The notes beneath the pieces are model-generated. The model had not been told where the DNA came from, ran no database searches, and saw nothing but the letters and a program-made list of their open reading frames with translations. From the NCBI GenBank assembly GCA_035651635.1, contig DASRFK010000217.1, positions 1 to 64,000 on the forward strand: a stretch of 64,000 nt of DNA. The letters run 5' to 3'. Positions within the stretch are counted from its first letter, which is position 1, and each line of letters starts with the position of its first letter. The DNA is from JANXQE01 sp035651635 (lineage in GTDB: Bacteria > Verrucomicrobiota > Verrucomicrobiia > Limisphaerales > UBA8199). Of this stretch, positions 43,757-51,940 are shown in pieces. The position numbers were made by a program, and so were the translations under genes.

Positions 43757-44974
43757 ATGAGTTACACCATACAGTATCTGCAGTCTGAGATGGCTGCACA
43801 GGGAATCGAGGTCAGCGTGTTAGTCAACTGCCTCGTCCAGGATGCCACCAATCTCAAGGCAAGCGACTTGCATATCGAGCCATGGGAGAACTCGATTGCG
43901 GTGCGGGCGCGCGTAAACGGAGTGCTGATCGAGGTGGCGCATTTGCCGTTGGACTTGCTCGATAAGATCTCGATGCGCTTCAAGGTGATGGCGAACCTGG
44001 TCACTTACCAGGCCGGGATGCCGCAGGACGGCACAGCCGTGGGCGGCGCGGAACTGGACGGCGTGCAACTGCGCATCTCGATTTTTCCGACCACTCGGGG
44101 GGAAAAGATTGTCGTTCGGCTTTTCGATCCACGTGACCGGCGCTTCGAGCTGGCGACGCTCGGGTTTGAAGACTCAACGCAGCAAGGACTGTTGCGGGCA
44201 CTGAAACGCACCAGCGGATTGCTGCTCTTTACCGGTCCGACGGGTTCGGGCAAAACGAGCACGATGTATTCGGCGCTGTGCCACATCATGCAGCGCGAAG
44301 GCACCAGCATCAGCATCAGCACCGTCGAAGACCCGGTTGAGTTTAATCTGCCAATGGTCAGCCAGACCCAGATTAATCCCGCACAGTCATTCACGTACGC
44401 CATGGCGCTGCGCAGCATTATGCGGCAGGACCCGGAAGTGATCATGGTCGGCGAAATCCGGGATGCCGAGACCGCGGCGATTGCGGTGCAAGCGGGTTTG
44501 ACCGGGCACCTGGTCATCAGCACCATTCATTCGGGCGTATCGGCGGGAGCGTTCACCCGGTTAATCAACATGGAAATTGAGCCGTTCATGCTGGCTTCGA
44601 GCGTGATTGCGGTTATGGGCCTGCGCCTGGTCCGCAGTATTTGCCCTCAGTGCTCGCAACCGTACGAACCGCCGCCGAGCCACCTCAAATTGGTCCCGGA
44701 AGAGCTTATTCCCGAGGCCCAGTTCCGGCGCGGCATTGGCTGCGACCAATGCGCACAGACGGGGTACTCCGGCCGTCTGCCGGTAAGTGAACTCCTGCTG
44801 GCCAACGAACCTTTCCGTGAAGCAGTCCTCAAAAAAGTACCCACGTCGGCCCTGGAGGAGATTGCGATTCAGAATGGGATGCGCACGCTATGGCAAAATG
44901 GCTTGCGCCGAGCTCTGTCCGGTCAGACGACGCTGGACGAGACCCTGCGTGTACTGGCCGCAGATATGATGTAA
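43757..44974 (+). CDS. Type II secretion/type IV pilus assembly ATPase, GspE/PilB-like
   Basis: A 405-aa secretion ATPase. It has the linker and N2-like region (SDLHIEPWENS, VRARVNGVL), Walker A GPTGSGKTST, the Asp box VEDPVEFNL, Walker B MVGEIRDAETA, the His box TGHLVISTIHS and a C-terminal zinc motif (CPQC ... CDQC). It is shorter than PilB or GspE because the N-terminal N1 domain is absent. It would power pilin or pseudopilin assembly at the inner membrane. The ATG at 43757 is favoured because it gives MSYTIQYL and the open frame upstream lacks homology. It lies near a PilT-type gene but on the opposite strand. Confidence 0.9.
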   Translation: MSYTIQYLQSEMAAQGIEVSVLVNCLVQDATNLKASDLHIEPWENSIAVRARVNGVLIEVAHLPLDLLDKISMRFKVMANLVTYQAGMPQDGTAVGGAELDGVQLRISIFPTTRGEKIVVRLFDPRDRRFELATLGFEDSTQQGLLRALKRTSGLLLFTGPTGSGKTSTMYSALCHIMQREGTSISISTVEDPVEFNLPMVSQTQINPAQSFTYAMALRSIMRQDPEVIMVGEIRDAETAAIAVQAGLTGHLVISTIHSGVSAGAFTRLINMEIEPFMLASSVIAVMGLRLVRSICPQCSQPYEPPPSHLKLVPEELIPEAQFRRGIGCDQCAQTGYSGRLPVSELLLANEPFREAVLKKVPTSALEEIAIQNGMRTLWQNGLRRALSGQTTLDETLRVLAADMM

Positions 44975-44995
44975 GCAATGCCTCCCCTCCCCCTG

Positions 44996-45027
44996 CCTGT
45001 CCTCCCCAGGAGGTCCAGGAGGACAGG
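44996..45027 (+). terminator. Possible hairpin terminator after the GspE-type gene
   Basis: CCTGTCCTCC (44996-45005) pairs with GGAGGACAGG (45018-45027) over 10 bp around a 12-nt loop. There is no T-run, so termination is uncertain. Confidence 0.4.
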
Positions 45028-45063
45028 GAGAAGCCTGCGGGGCTGGATTATAAAGCCGTTGCT

Positions 45064-45266
45064 GTGACACGACCAAGGCAAACGCATCTAAATCCCTTGA
45101 AAAGCAGGGACATCGCGCTGCGATGTCCCCGCGTGTGTTTCGTTAGCGGGCGGAACGAATGCGAGAGGAGTACGGTCACATCCAACGCTGCGCCGCTGAA
45201 CGCGGCGCGGACGGCGCAGCGCGCCATCCCTACCGCCAGAATTAGATGCGTCTGCCCTGGTGTCAC
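45064..45266. mobile_element. Palindromic element, family C, copy 1
   Basis: A 203-bp element whose ends are inverted: gtgacacgaccaaggcaa continuing to acgcatctaa at 45064-45091, and ttagatgcgtctgccctg continuing to gtgtcac at 45242-45266, with a 3-nt gap in the alignment. Internally it has palindromes gacatcgcgctgcgatgtc and cgccgctgaacgcggcg and the phrase gcgggcggaacgaatgcgag. A truncated relative is at 54076-54225. No transposase is encoded. Confidence 0.7.
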
Positions 45267-45298
45267 GACACAAGGGCGGGTTGTTGCGCCTTTCACGT

Positions 45299-45922
45299 TC
45301 ATTCCTCGAAAAGCTTGATTCTCGAATTACCTGCCGGCGGAGTTTTCGGAGCAGCCTGTGGCACCTGGTACTTGGCCGGCTCCGGGGGGGGTTGTCGCGT
45401 CAGGCCGGAAATGGCCAAATTGACTTCCGGCTGACGGTGCATCGGAGGGATGATGCCGTGCCGTTCGGTGAGAATCCGATAGGCCTGGAGACAGTTTTGA
45501 ATATTGTTATAGTTAAAGACCTCGCGCGCGAACCAACGCTCCAAAAGGGAGCCTGGCCGCACACTGCGCAAACCCAGCAACGCGGGATGAGGCAGCGTCG
45601 GGTGGCGAATGCCTTCCATGAAAACCAGCAACAAAGCGAGACGGTGATACCGACGGTGCTGGAGCCAGCGGATGGCTTGCACCCATCGGTTCGGATCCGG
45701 TGGGACGGAGGTATCTGAATTCAAGGTCGAGGTAATGGGATCGCTCAATTTTTCACCCACTACGGGTGCCCAGAGGATTGCCATCAGAACCGCACCGGCC
45801 AGCGAGTAGCCGAGCAGAAAAATCATATCACCGCCGGAGATGCCGGGAAGGCGAACTAAAGCTTTGGCCAGGGAGTAAGCGAACAGAAATGTTACCGCGG
45901 TTCGAGCAAGGAATTTAATCAT
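45299..45922 (-). CDS. Membrane protein of unknown function downstream of the PilT-type gene
   Basis: A 207-aa protein with two predicted transmembrane helices in the first 65 residues (TAVTFLFAYSLAKAL and MIFLLGYSLAGAVLMAILWA), then a soluble domain with RRYHRLALLLVFMEGIRHP and a Pro/Gln-rich C-terminal tail. I recognise no family. The ATG at 45922 is chosen because the helix follows; an open frame extends to 46042 across the pilT stop. It lies 10 bases downstream of the PilT-type gene and is probably co-transcribed, so a role with the pilus machinery is plausible but unproven. Confidence 0.7.
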   Translation of the reverse strand: MIKFLARTAVTFLFAYSLAKALVRLPGISGGDMIFLLGYSLAGAVLMAILWAPVVGEKLSDPITSTLNSDTSVPPDPNRWVQAIRWLQHRRYHRLALLLVFMEGIRHPTLPHPALLGLRSVRPGSLLERWFAREVFNYNNIQNCLQAYRILTERHGIIPPMHRQPEVNLAISGLTRQPPPEPAKYQVPQAAPKTPPAGNSRIKLFEE

Positions 45923-45932
45923 ACGCCTCGCA

Positions 45933-47051
45933 TCAGCGGCGTTCCGGCAAGAGAATTCCCTGACTGGATTGATACCCGGCCAAAAGCATCTCCAGGCGGT
46001 GTGAATTGACGGCGTAATTCTTGGCCGTATCCTCAGAAACAATGCCGCGCAGCATCAGCTCGATCAGATATTGATCGAACGAATGCATTCCCTGATTGGT
46101 GCACTGCTCGATGATTTCGGTCAGCCGATTCAGCTCGTTTTCTTCGATCGCCCGCTGGATGGTATGGTCGCGCTTGAGGATTTCGACGCAGGGGACGCGT
46201 TGGCCTGATACATCCGGGATCAATCGCTGGCAGGCGATCATATTCAAATTGCGCGCCAGCATGACGCTAATCCCGTGCTGTTCGCCGGCGGGATAGTACT
46301 CACGGATCCGCCCGATTGCCTGGCCCGCGGAGTCGGCGTGAAGCGTCGTAAATACAAGATGGCCGGTTTCAGCCGCCTGGACCGCGCTGAAGATGCTCGC
46401 GCGGTCCCGGATTTCTCCGACGAAAATGACGTTGGGATCCTGGCGCATGGCATTGCGGATGCCGTCGGCGAAACTCGCGGTATCGATCCCAACTTCGCGC
46501 TGTTCGAATTGCGACAACTCGTCTTCGAAGAGGTACTCGATCGGATCCTCAATCGTGATGATTCGGACGGCTTGCGTGGCATTAATCTCCTGGATCAGGG
46601 CTCGAACCGTTGTGCTTTTACCCTGGCCGGTCGGGCCCGTCAGCAGCACCAATCCCCGGGGGATTTTAAGCACGTCCTTGAGGGTTTCCGGCAGGCGCAA
46701 ATCTTTGAGACGGAACTTGTGCTTGGGGACAATGCGGAAGGAACAGGATTGGCAGCCTTGCTGTTTGCTGAAATTGGCACGCCAACGCGTCTCACCCATT
46801 TGAATGCTCAAATCCACTTCGCGGTCCAACTCGATACGGCTGGAGGAAGCCAGTGAGAAGTTCTCGGCCAGGAGCCGGTGAATCTGCTCTTTGGAAAAGG
46901 GCGACAGTTCTTTTGGGTCCAGAATTTTTAACTGGCCATCGACTCGGTACCGAGCGGGTTTGTCCTCCTGCAAATGCAAGTCCGACGCGCCCGCATCCTG
47001 TACCCAGCTCAGCAGCGCGTGGAGCTTAGTGCCTGGTCTAATCTGTTCCAT
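45933..47051 (-). CDS. pilT: PilT-type twitching-motility retraction ATPase
   Basis: A 372-aa hexameric ATPase of the PilT/PilU group that depolymerises type IV pili. It opens with the PAS-like SDLHLQEDKPARYRVDGQL, then Walker A GPTGQGKST (139-147), the Asp box IEDPIEYLF, Walker B FVGEIRD, the His boxes GHLVFTTLHAD and the AIRT-like LLLRGI region. The arginine fingers cannot be checked by eye. It overlaps the nuclease-like gene upstream by 14 bases and precedes the membrane protein; the three form an operon. A second similar ATPase is the GspE-type gene at 43.8 kb. Confidence 0.93.
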   Translation of the reverse strand: MEQIRPGTKLHALLSWVQDAGASDLHLQEDKPARYRVDGQLKILDPKELSPFSKEQIHRLLAENFSLASSSRIELDREVDLSIQMGETRWRANFSKQQGCQSCSFRIVPKHKFRLKDLRLPETLKDVLKIPRGLVLLTGPTGQGKSTTVRALIQEINATQAVRIITIEDPIEYLFEDELSQFEQREVGIDTASFADGIRNAMRQDPNVIFVGEIRDRASIFSAVQAAETGHLVFTTLHADSAGQAIGRIREYYPAGEQHGISVMLARNLNMIACQRLIPDVSGQRVPCVEILKRDHTIQRAIEENELNRLTEIIEQCTNQGMHSFDQYLIELMLRGIVSEDTAKNYAVNSHRLEMLLAGYQSSQGILLPERR

Positions 47052-47673
47052 AACGGCCGTACACGGCGGTACGTTGGCGAATTCGGTATTCGACAGGCCT
47101 CACATAGTTCGTCAGCGTCCAAATGCCCAAATGCCGCCGGCGCGCCTGGAGCTCGGCATTTTGAATTTCATGCCAGCGCCTGGCCGGAATGGCGGAAGAA
47201 GTCTCAGGCGCGGCTTCGGCAAGGCCTTCCCCCACGAGCTGGGCATTGATGAGCGTTCCGTCCAGGGTCAAGAGCACTAAGGGATGTTTTTCCGGATCGG
47301 GTTCCACAATGGCCATCTGCACCGCTTTGCCTTTTACCAATTCAGCCAGGCGCTCTTTACTTTCTTTCGCGAGCGGTTGGTCCTTGTGAACGTGGTCGGG
47401 AGAAAACTCAGGAGCATCAACCCCCGCCAACCGAATAACGACTTTGTGGCTGTTCTCCGTGTCGATGGTCATTCGGTCTCCTTTCGAAACCTGCAGCACG
47501 ACCGCGGTCCCAGTCCAGGCGTACTTCTTTTCACCGTTGACTGATTCGTGAATTTCCTGCGCTTTTTGGACCAAACTCCGGCGCCGATCCGGATTGCCGA
47601 TAAAGTAATACAAAACCAACGCAATGAGCAGGATAACTGGTATCAAGAGCAGTTTTCGCAGCAGCTTGAACAT
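47038..47673 (-). CDS. Membrane-anchored thermonuclease-like (SNase) protein with a likely lost catalytic Arg
   Basis: A 211-aa protein with one N-terminal transmembrane helix (LLIPVILLIALVLYYFIG) and a SNase/TNase OB-fold domain (about residues 55-175). The first catalytic pair is visible in IRLAGVDAPE (Arg and Glu, equivalent to S. aureus Arg35 and Glu43). The segment where the second catalytic arginine (Arg87) normally appears, YGRxLAY, reads KHPLVLLTLDG, so activity is doubtful. The start has GGAGGA five bases upstream. It overlaps pilT by 14 bases, so it may be a structural or DNA-binding accessory of that system; that is inference. Confidence 0.85.
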   Translation of the reverse strand: MFKLLRKLLLIPVILLIALVLYYFIGNPDRRRSLVQKAQEIHESVNGEKKYAWTGTAVVLQVSKGDRMTIDTENSHKVVIRLAGVDAPEFSPDHVHKDQPLAKESKERLAELVKGKAVQMAIVEPDPEKHPLVLLTLDGTLINAQLVGEGLAEAAPETSSAIPARRWHEIQNAELQARRRHLGIWTLTNYVRPVEYRIRQRTAVYGRYGTD

Positions 47674-47913
47674 GGTATCCTCCGAGGGGTCGCGCTGTGG
47701 GTTCAGTCCCCCTCTGCTTTATTTTGGCGTTCCTCTGGCGAACCCATGTTTCGAATGCTACCCAAGAAATTTGGAATTGTCGAGATGAATAGGGCCGACG
47801 AGCCAACGGGCGCAATCGAGCGGCGCAAGTACCGGGTTAAAGGCGGCGCAACTCGACTAAACATTATGCCGCGGCGGAATTCGTGCTATGTTGCGAAAAA
47901 GAAGGGATTGTTT

Positions 47914-48243
47914 ATGCCTGCATTAGCAGAAAAGGACTGTGTACCGTGCAAAGGCGAAGTGCCTGCGCTCAAAGGTGCGGATTTGAGCCGATTAAAACAC
48001 GAACTCAAGCCCGAGTGGCAAATCGTCCAGGAACACCATCTGGAGCGCGAATTTAAGTTCAAGAATTTTGTTGAGGCGCTCGCCTTCACCAATAAAGTCG
48101 GCGAGTTAGCCGAACAGCAGGGACATCATCCGGACATTTATCTGACTTGGGGCAAGGTGAAGGTGACGATCTGGACACACAAGATTGATGGCCTGACCGA
48201 AAGCGACTTCGTGCTGGCAGCCAAGATCGATCGGCTGACTTAA
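47914..48243 (+). CDS. phhB: Pterin-4a-carbinolamine dehydratase
   Basis: A 109-aa protein of the DCoH/PhhB family that dehydrates 4a-hydroxytetrahydrobiopterin in the recycling of the aromatic amino acid hydroxylase cofactor. The active-site residues are present: GHHPDIYLTWGKV (His71, His72) and WTHKIDGLTESD (His89). It begins MPALAEKDCVPCKGE; the ATG at 47914 is favoured because the fold starts immediately after it, although the reading frame opens earlier. No phenylalanine hydroxylase gene is in the window, so a moonlighting role is possible. It is divergent from the nuclease-like gene. Confidence 0.92.
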   Translation: MPALAEKDCVPCKGEVPALKGADLSRLKHELKPEWQIVQEHHLEREFKFKNFVEALAFTNKVGELAEQQGHHPDIYLTWGKVKVTIWTHKIDGLTESDFVLAAKIDRLT

Positions 48244-48290
48244 ACACAAGTTTGGGTCCCGCTTTTCAAAACCCCAGATGCTGCGGGTAC

Positions 48291-48415
48291 CTAAGAGCGC
48301 GTTTTGGAAACGGTTTGGAGTCCCGCCTTTTAGGCGGCCCGGCGCCGAAACCGCCTGAAGGCGGGACTCCAAACCAGGCCCGCGCCAAGCGGTGTTTTAA
48401 GACACACGCTAAAGG
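48291..48415. repeat. Palindromic element family A, copy 4
   Basis: Starts ctaagagcgcgttttgg and ends gtgttttaagacacacgc at 48391-48408, with inner arms cggtttggagtcccgcc and ggcgggactccaaacc. The GC-rich core is ggcggcccggcgccga. It follows the pterin dehydratase gene. Confidence 0.72.
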
Positions 48416-48458
48416 AACGCGAGGTCAGTGACCCGAGCTGGTGGCATTCCGCCGCTTT

Positions 48459-48486
48459 TATCAGTGTTCCTCGGTGTCCCGTGGTT
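48459..48486. repeat. Degenerate solitary GxxExxY-cassette end
   Basis: The sequence atcagtgttcctcggtg, followed by tcccgtggtt, resembles the cassette repeat at 38281-38311 with several substitutions and one deletion. It sits just downstream of the anti-sigma gene stop. Confidence 0.45.
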
Positions 48487-48519
48487 GAACCACGGCTTCG
48501 GGACCGGCCATGCCGTGGT

Positions 48520-49089
48520 TCAGTCGGGTAACTGGAGCAAGGCAAAAGTATTCGCGCTCGGAGCGGGTGGCGACGGAACAGGTCGTTGGCTTTGCCGCAA
48601 GAGCAGGTCGTCCAACTCATCCAAAGATTCGTTGGCGACCGCCTGGTAGTGGCCCAGGGTAGGCAGGAGACTGGTGGGTGCACTAACCTTGAAGCGGGGC
48701 TGGTTGGTGGCCACAAAGCGCGACGTGGGCAAAGGGTTTTTGAGCAACACGGAAAGGATTACCAGTGCCAAAGCAACAACTGCCAGGGCCGGCAGAGCCA
48801 GTCCCCAGTTGAAGGAAACGCGTCGGCTATTGCGGGTTGGAAAATGGGTGGTGCGGCTGGCGCCAGAAGACTTGGGAGCCACTTCTCTGGCGGCAATGCC
48901 TTCGTCTTCGGCCTCAAGTGCGGCCGGCAAACGGCCAATCCTCTGGCTGACCGAGGCAATTTCGGCCTGGTAAGCGCGGCAACCTTCACATTGCCGGAGA
49001 TGGGCTTGGAGCTGGGCCGCCTGAGGAGCGTCTAACGCGTCCATGACGAGCCAGACGATGAGCTTTTTGTTCTGAGCACAAGGCTTCAT
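48520..49089 (-). CDS. Zinc-finger anti-sigma factor, membrane anchored
   Basis: A 189-aa protein with an N-terminal anti-sigma zinc domain (HLRQCEGCRAY, the HxxxCxxC motif, near residues 30-40) that would sequester the cognate sigma factor. A transmembrane helix follows near residue 95-115 (ALPALAVVALALVILSVLL), then a ~75-residue extracytoplasmic tail. The ATG at 49089 overlaps the sigma stop codon (ATGA), so the two are coupled, a classical ECF sigma/anti-sigma arrangement. The signal is presumably sensed outside the cytoplasm. Confidence 0.9.
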   Translation of the reverse strand: MKPCAQNKKLIVWLVMDALDAPQAAQLQAHLRQCEGCRAYQAEIASVSQRIGRLPAALEAEDEGIAAREVAPKSSGASRTTHFPTRNSRRVSFNWGLALPALAVVALALVILSVLLKNPLPTSRFVATNQPRFKVSAPTSLLPTLGHYQAVANESLDELDDLLLRQSQRPVPSPPAPSANTFALLQLPD

Positions 49090-49724
49090 AAAATTTCGAG
49101 GTTCGAACCGCTGTCCCCACGCTGTTCGCGCAGGGCAGGCATACGCCGCAATTTTTCGAGTGCGTGGAACAGGCGTGATTTGACTGTGCCGACCGAGCAG
49201 CCCAAAGCGGCGGCGATTCCCTCGAGGGAGTCGTCGACGAAAAAGCGAAGGTAAATTACCTGTTCCTGTTTCCGCGGGAGGGCGCCCACGCACTGACGGA
49301 TGACTGCGGCCTCATCTCGCAACTGAGCTGCTTCGTCGGGCAAAGTCCGCGGATCAGGCTGCTGCTCGGCGGCATCCAAAGGCTCTTCCCGTGCACCGCC
49401 GGTGAAAGACCAAAAAGAGAGCAACCGTTTACGGCGTGAAAAATTTCGATACCGATGGTGGAGGATCGCGCAGAGCCAGGTGAAGAACTGGCAGCGTCCA
49501 TTGAAGCGAGCCAGACATTTCCATGCCTCGACAAAAGACTCCTGGGCCAGATCTTCCGCCAGCGACCGATCGGCGCCCAGGAGCATGGCTTGTCGTCGTA
49601 ACCGCTCTTCCAATGCCTGGCAAAGCAAACCGAACGAATGCATATCGCCGCGCTGCGCCAGGCCCAGCCAGACGACCGTATCATCTGAGGGGCTTTCGAG
49701 CAGAATGGAGTCTGAGGTTGACAC
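49086..49724 (-). CDS. ECF-type RNA polymerase sigma factor
   Basis: A 212-aa ECF sigma factor. Region 2 shows DMHSFGLLCQALEERLRRQA and SLAEDLAQESFVEAWKCLARF, with FFTWLCAILHHRYRNFSRRKR; region 4 shows DDSLEGIAAALGCSVGTVKSRLFHALEKLR. It overlaps by four bases the zinc anti-sigma gene. About 200 bases upstream, in the same orientation, is a 422-aa protein distantly related to one found beside the other ECF module at 59-61 kb. The start ATG at 49724 has no obvious Shine-Dalgarno site. Confidence 0.92.
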   Translation of the reverse strand: MSTSDSILLESPSDDTVVWLGLAQRGDMHSFGLLCQALEERLRRQAMLLGADRSLAEDLAQESFVEAWKCLARFNGRCQFFTWLCAILHHRYRNFSRRKRLLSFWSFTGGAREEPLDAAEQQPDPRTLPDEAAQLRDEAAVIRQCVGALPRKQEQVIYLRFFVDDSLEGIAAALGCSVGTVKSRLFHALEKLRRMPALREQRGDSGSNLEIL

Positions 49725-49838
49725 CTGGTTATTTGACAGCGCCGCTGGGGGATTCGTGTCGTAAGAACTGCACGCTTGCCTGCCTGCAACCGGGTAGCAA
49801 AGAGACGCTCATTTTGCTTGAGGACTCCATCGTGTGGC

Positions 49839-49876
49839 CAAAAACGGGCCGCCCACTCGAGCTGAGCGGGCGGCCC
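49839..49876 (-). terminator. Rho-independent terminator after the 422-aa gene
   Basis: On the minus strand GGGCCGCCC and GGGCGGCCC form a 9-bp stem around a 13-nt loop, followed by GTTTTTGG. It lies between the 422-aa gene and the sigma gene, so those two have separate transcription despite lying in the same direction. Confidence 0.7.
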
Positions 49877-49929
49877 GGACTGTTTGCCAGAAGCGGGTTT
49901 TCGATTCCAGTTGGCGCAACCCACATAGG

Positions 49930-51198
49930 CTAGTTCTGATTTTTGGGCATCACTCGCGCCTCACCGGCGTGCGGCCCATCCAACAAAAAAGGTGCTCCAG
50001 GCTTTTCAACGAAGATCATCGTTTCGGGAAATCCGCTCCCGTTGAAGCTCGAATTGAGCTCAAAGCCACGATCGACGCCTTCAAAGATGAACCGCTGGAA
50101 AGCGAATGGACCCTGCCCGCAGGGATCATTCACGTTGAGCAGACCCGGTTCACCGTGCAGTTTGTATTCGAGGGCGGCGTGGAGCATCGCCAAACGGACC
50201 TGAACTTTGAACTCGCGTTGGCGCGCTTTCAGACCGGCAGGCAAGGACTGTGCCAGGGGATTTGAAGAACGCTTGAGTTGCGCGCCGAACTCTTGGGCTT
50301 GCGCATCGAATTCCGAATAGGGTAGTGCCATGATCGTTGCCAGGCCTTCATAAAGGGACTCTTCTTCGCGCAGCAGCTTAACAATTCCATCGCTGCTATG
50401 GCCGGCTGCCTTGAGCAGTTGCTCCCAGAGACTGGGCTCGGGACGCGGCTCACCGGGCTCAGTGTCTTCGAAACCGGACAACAGTTCGCGAATTCCGGCA
50501 AGAACTTTGGTGTCATTGCCTGGATTGGCTTGCTGCAACTCGAGAATCTTCTGCAAAAGCCAATCGTGAAAGGTGATTTTCTCAAAAGCGATGCTGGCGG
50601 CAGCGGTCCCTCGGGGAGGTGCGGCATCAATTCCCTGCACCACTTCCTGCAGGGTCTGCGGACTGAATTTACCGTAGTTCTCCGAGATGATACTGCAGCC
50701 GATTGACTCGGCAGCGACTTGCACGAGGACCGAGATAAGAGTGCCGTCGCGAGAGGCATTCCGGGCCAGGGTGAAAGCCGCCAATAGATCATCGCGCGCC
50801 TGGTCCTGCCGTCCATTCTGGAGTTCCCAAGCAACGCGATACCGCGCCCCAACCATAACAGCCTTAACCCGGGCCAATTGCGGCAAGAGCGTTGCCGGGC
50901 CTGGACTCATGTCGATCCCCCAATCACAGGGAACAGTGGAACTCACGGCCTTGCGCACGAGCTGAAACTCCGAGTCGTAACGGCCGACCAATTCACCAAA
51001 GTGCGGTGGGAGAGTTGAGCTCCACACGTTGTTGGTGCCGAGGTAATCCATGTCTGTTTCCGAAAGGGTGGGAGCGACCAGAAACGCTTGATAATAGGTC
51101 AGTGCCGGGTTGATGTCCGAACGGGCCGGTTGGGCCGGGAGGCTAGCCGCGGCGGCGGCCAGCACCAGGCCGGTCAGAGTTGATTGTAGTATTTTCAT
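49930..51198 (-). CDS. Exported helical protein of unknown function in an ECF sigma locus
   Basis: A 422-aa protein with a signal peptide (LTGLVLAAAAASLPAQPA) and a mostly alpha-helical body. It contains a region, GRQDQARDDLLAAFTLA, with features also seen in the 59988-61433 protein: a G-[KR]-x-[DE]-x-A-x-x-DL pattern, then an aliphatic run and a late LQEVVQGID. I recognise no catalytic motif. The ATG at 51198 is chosen because the signal follows it. Its own promoter and terminator flank it. It could be a target or companion of the sigma factor; the function is unknown. Confidence 0.75.
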   Translation of the reverse strand: MKILQSTLTGLVLAAAAASLPAQPARSDINPALTYYQAFLVAPTLSETDMDYLGTNNVWSSTLPPHFGELVGRYDSEFQLVRKAVSSTVPCDWGIDMSPGPATLLPQLARVKAVMVGARYRVAWELQNGRQDQARDDLLAAFTLARNASRDGTLISVLVQVAAESIGCSIISENYGKFSPQTLQEVVQGIDAAPPRGTAAASIAFEKITFHDWLLQKILELQQANPGNDTKVLAGIRELLSGFEDTEPGEPRPEPSLWEQLLKAAGHSSDGIVKLLREEESLYEGLATIMALPYSEFDAQAQEFGAQLKRSSNPLAQSLPAGLKARQREFKVQVRLAMLHAALEYKLHGEPGLLNVNDPCGQGPFAFQRFIFEGVDRGFELNSSFNGSGFPETMIFVEKPGAPFLLDGPHAGEARVMPKNQN

Positions 51199-51311
51199 AA
51201 TATGATTAAGGGCCGTTTCGGTTGTTAATGTCGGCAGAGGATGAAAAGGTTCATTTTTTCTGCTGTTTTGTCGTTGGCGCAAGCGGTGGAAGCCTCTACA
51301 AAAGGCGAAAC

Positions 51312-51863
51312 ATGCCGGCAAAAGCTTCATCCAATTTCGCTCGTGCCATTTTGGGCAGTGCTTCGATCATTGCAGTGCTGTTTCTTGTCAAAGGCATCGA
51401 GGTTTTGTTTCACCTGCCCCTGCAGCAGTTGGGGATCGTGCCGAGGACTGTGCCCGGATTGATCGGGATTTTTTGCAGTCCGTGGTTACACGGGAACATG
51501 CATCATCTTTTGGCAAACTCGGTTCCCTTGTTTGTGTTGTTGGTCGTTCTGCTCAGCAATCCCAAATATCATCCTTATCGTACGCTGTTTTTTATCTGGA
51601 TTGCCAGTGGCGTCGGCACATGGCTAATCGGACGGGGCGGGGCGGTGCACATTGGCGCCAGCTCCATCGTTTTTGGGCTGGCGGCGTTTCTGATCGTCGC
51701 CGGGTTAACGATGAAAAGCTGGCGCGCGGCTACGATTGCCATTTTTGTGTTCCTGTTTTACGGCGGAATTTTTTACGGAGCCCTGCCCCAAAACGGTCCC
51801 ATCTCCTGGGAAGGCCATCTCTGCGGCGCAATCGCCGGCGCCTGGAGCGCCCGCCGGCTTTAG
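51312..51863 (+). CDS. Rhomboid-family intramembrane serine protease
   Basis: A 183-aa minimal six-helix rhomboid. The serine motif GASS (115-118, catalytic Ser117) sits in the fourth helix and the catalytic histidine is His169 in SWEGHLCGAIAG; LHGNMHHLLANS near 60-70 supplies the conserved histidine and asparagine of helix 2. The short length and lack of an extra domain are normal for a compact form. The ATG at 51312 follows an upstream frame that has no domain. It would cleave single-pass membrane substrates, unknown here. It lies between the 422-aa gene (divergent) and the VOC protein. Confidence 0.9.
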   Translation: MPAKASSNFARAILGSASIIAVLFLVKGIEVLFHLPLQQLGIVPRTVPGLIGIFCSPWLHGNMHHLLANSVPLFVLLVVLLSNPKYHPYRTLFFIWIASGVGTWLIGRGGAVHIGASSIVFGLAAFLIVAGLTMKSWRAATIAIFVFLFYGGIFYGALPQNGPISWEGHLCGAIAGAWSARRL

Positions 51864-51940
51864 GCGGAGCGACTCCGTTTCAAAGGGGGTGCATGCCCCA
51901 ATAGAACCAACAACGTTCCCTGAGCCATGGTTCTATTGTT

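Noticed and set aside
45064..45266. Short peptide frames shared by both family C copies
   Set aside because: Both lack a start signal and domain; similarity reflects the repeat DNA itself.
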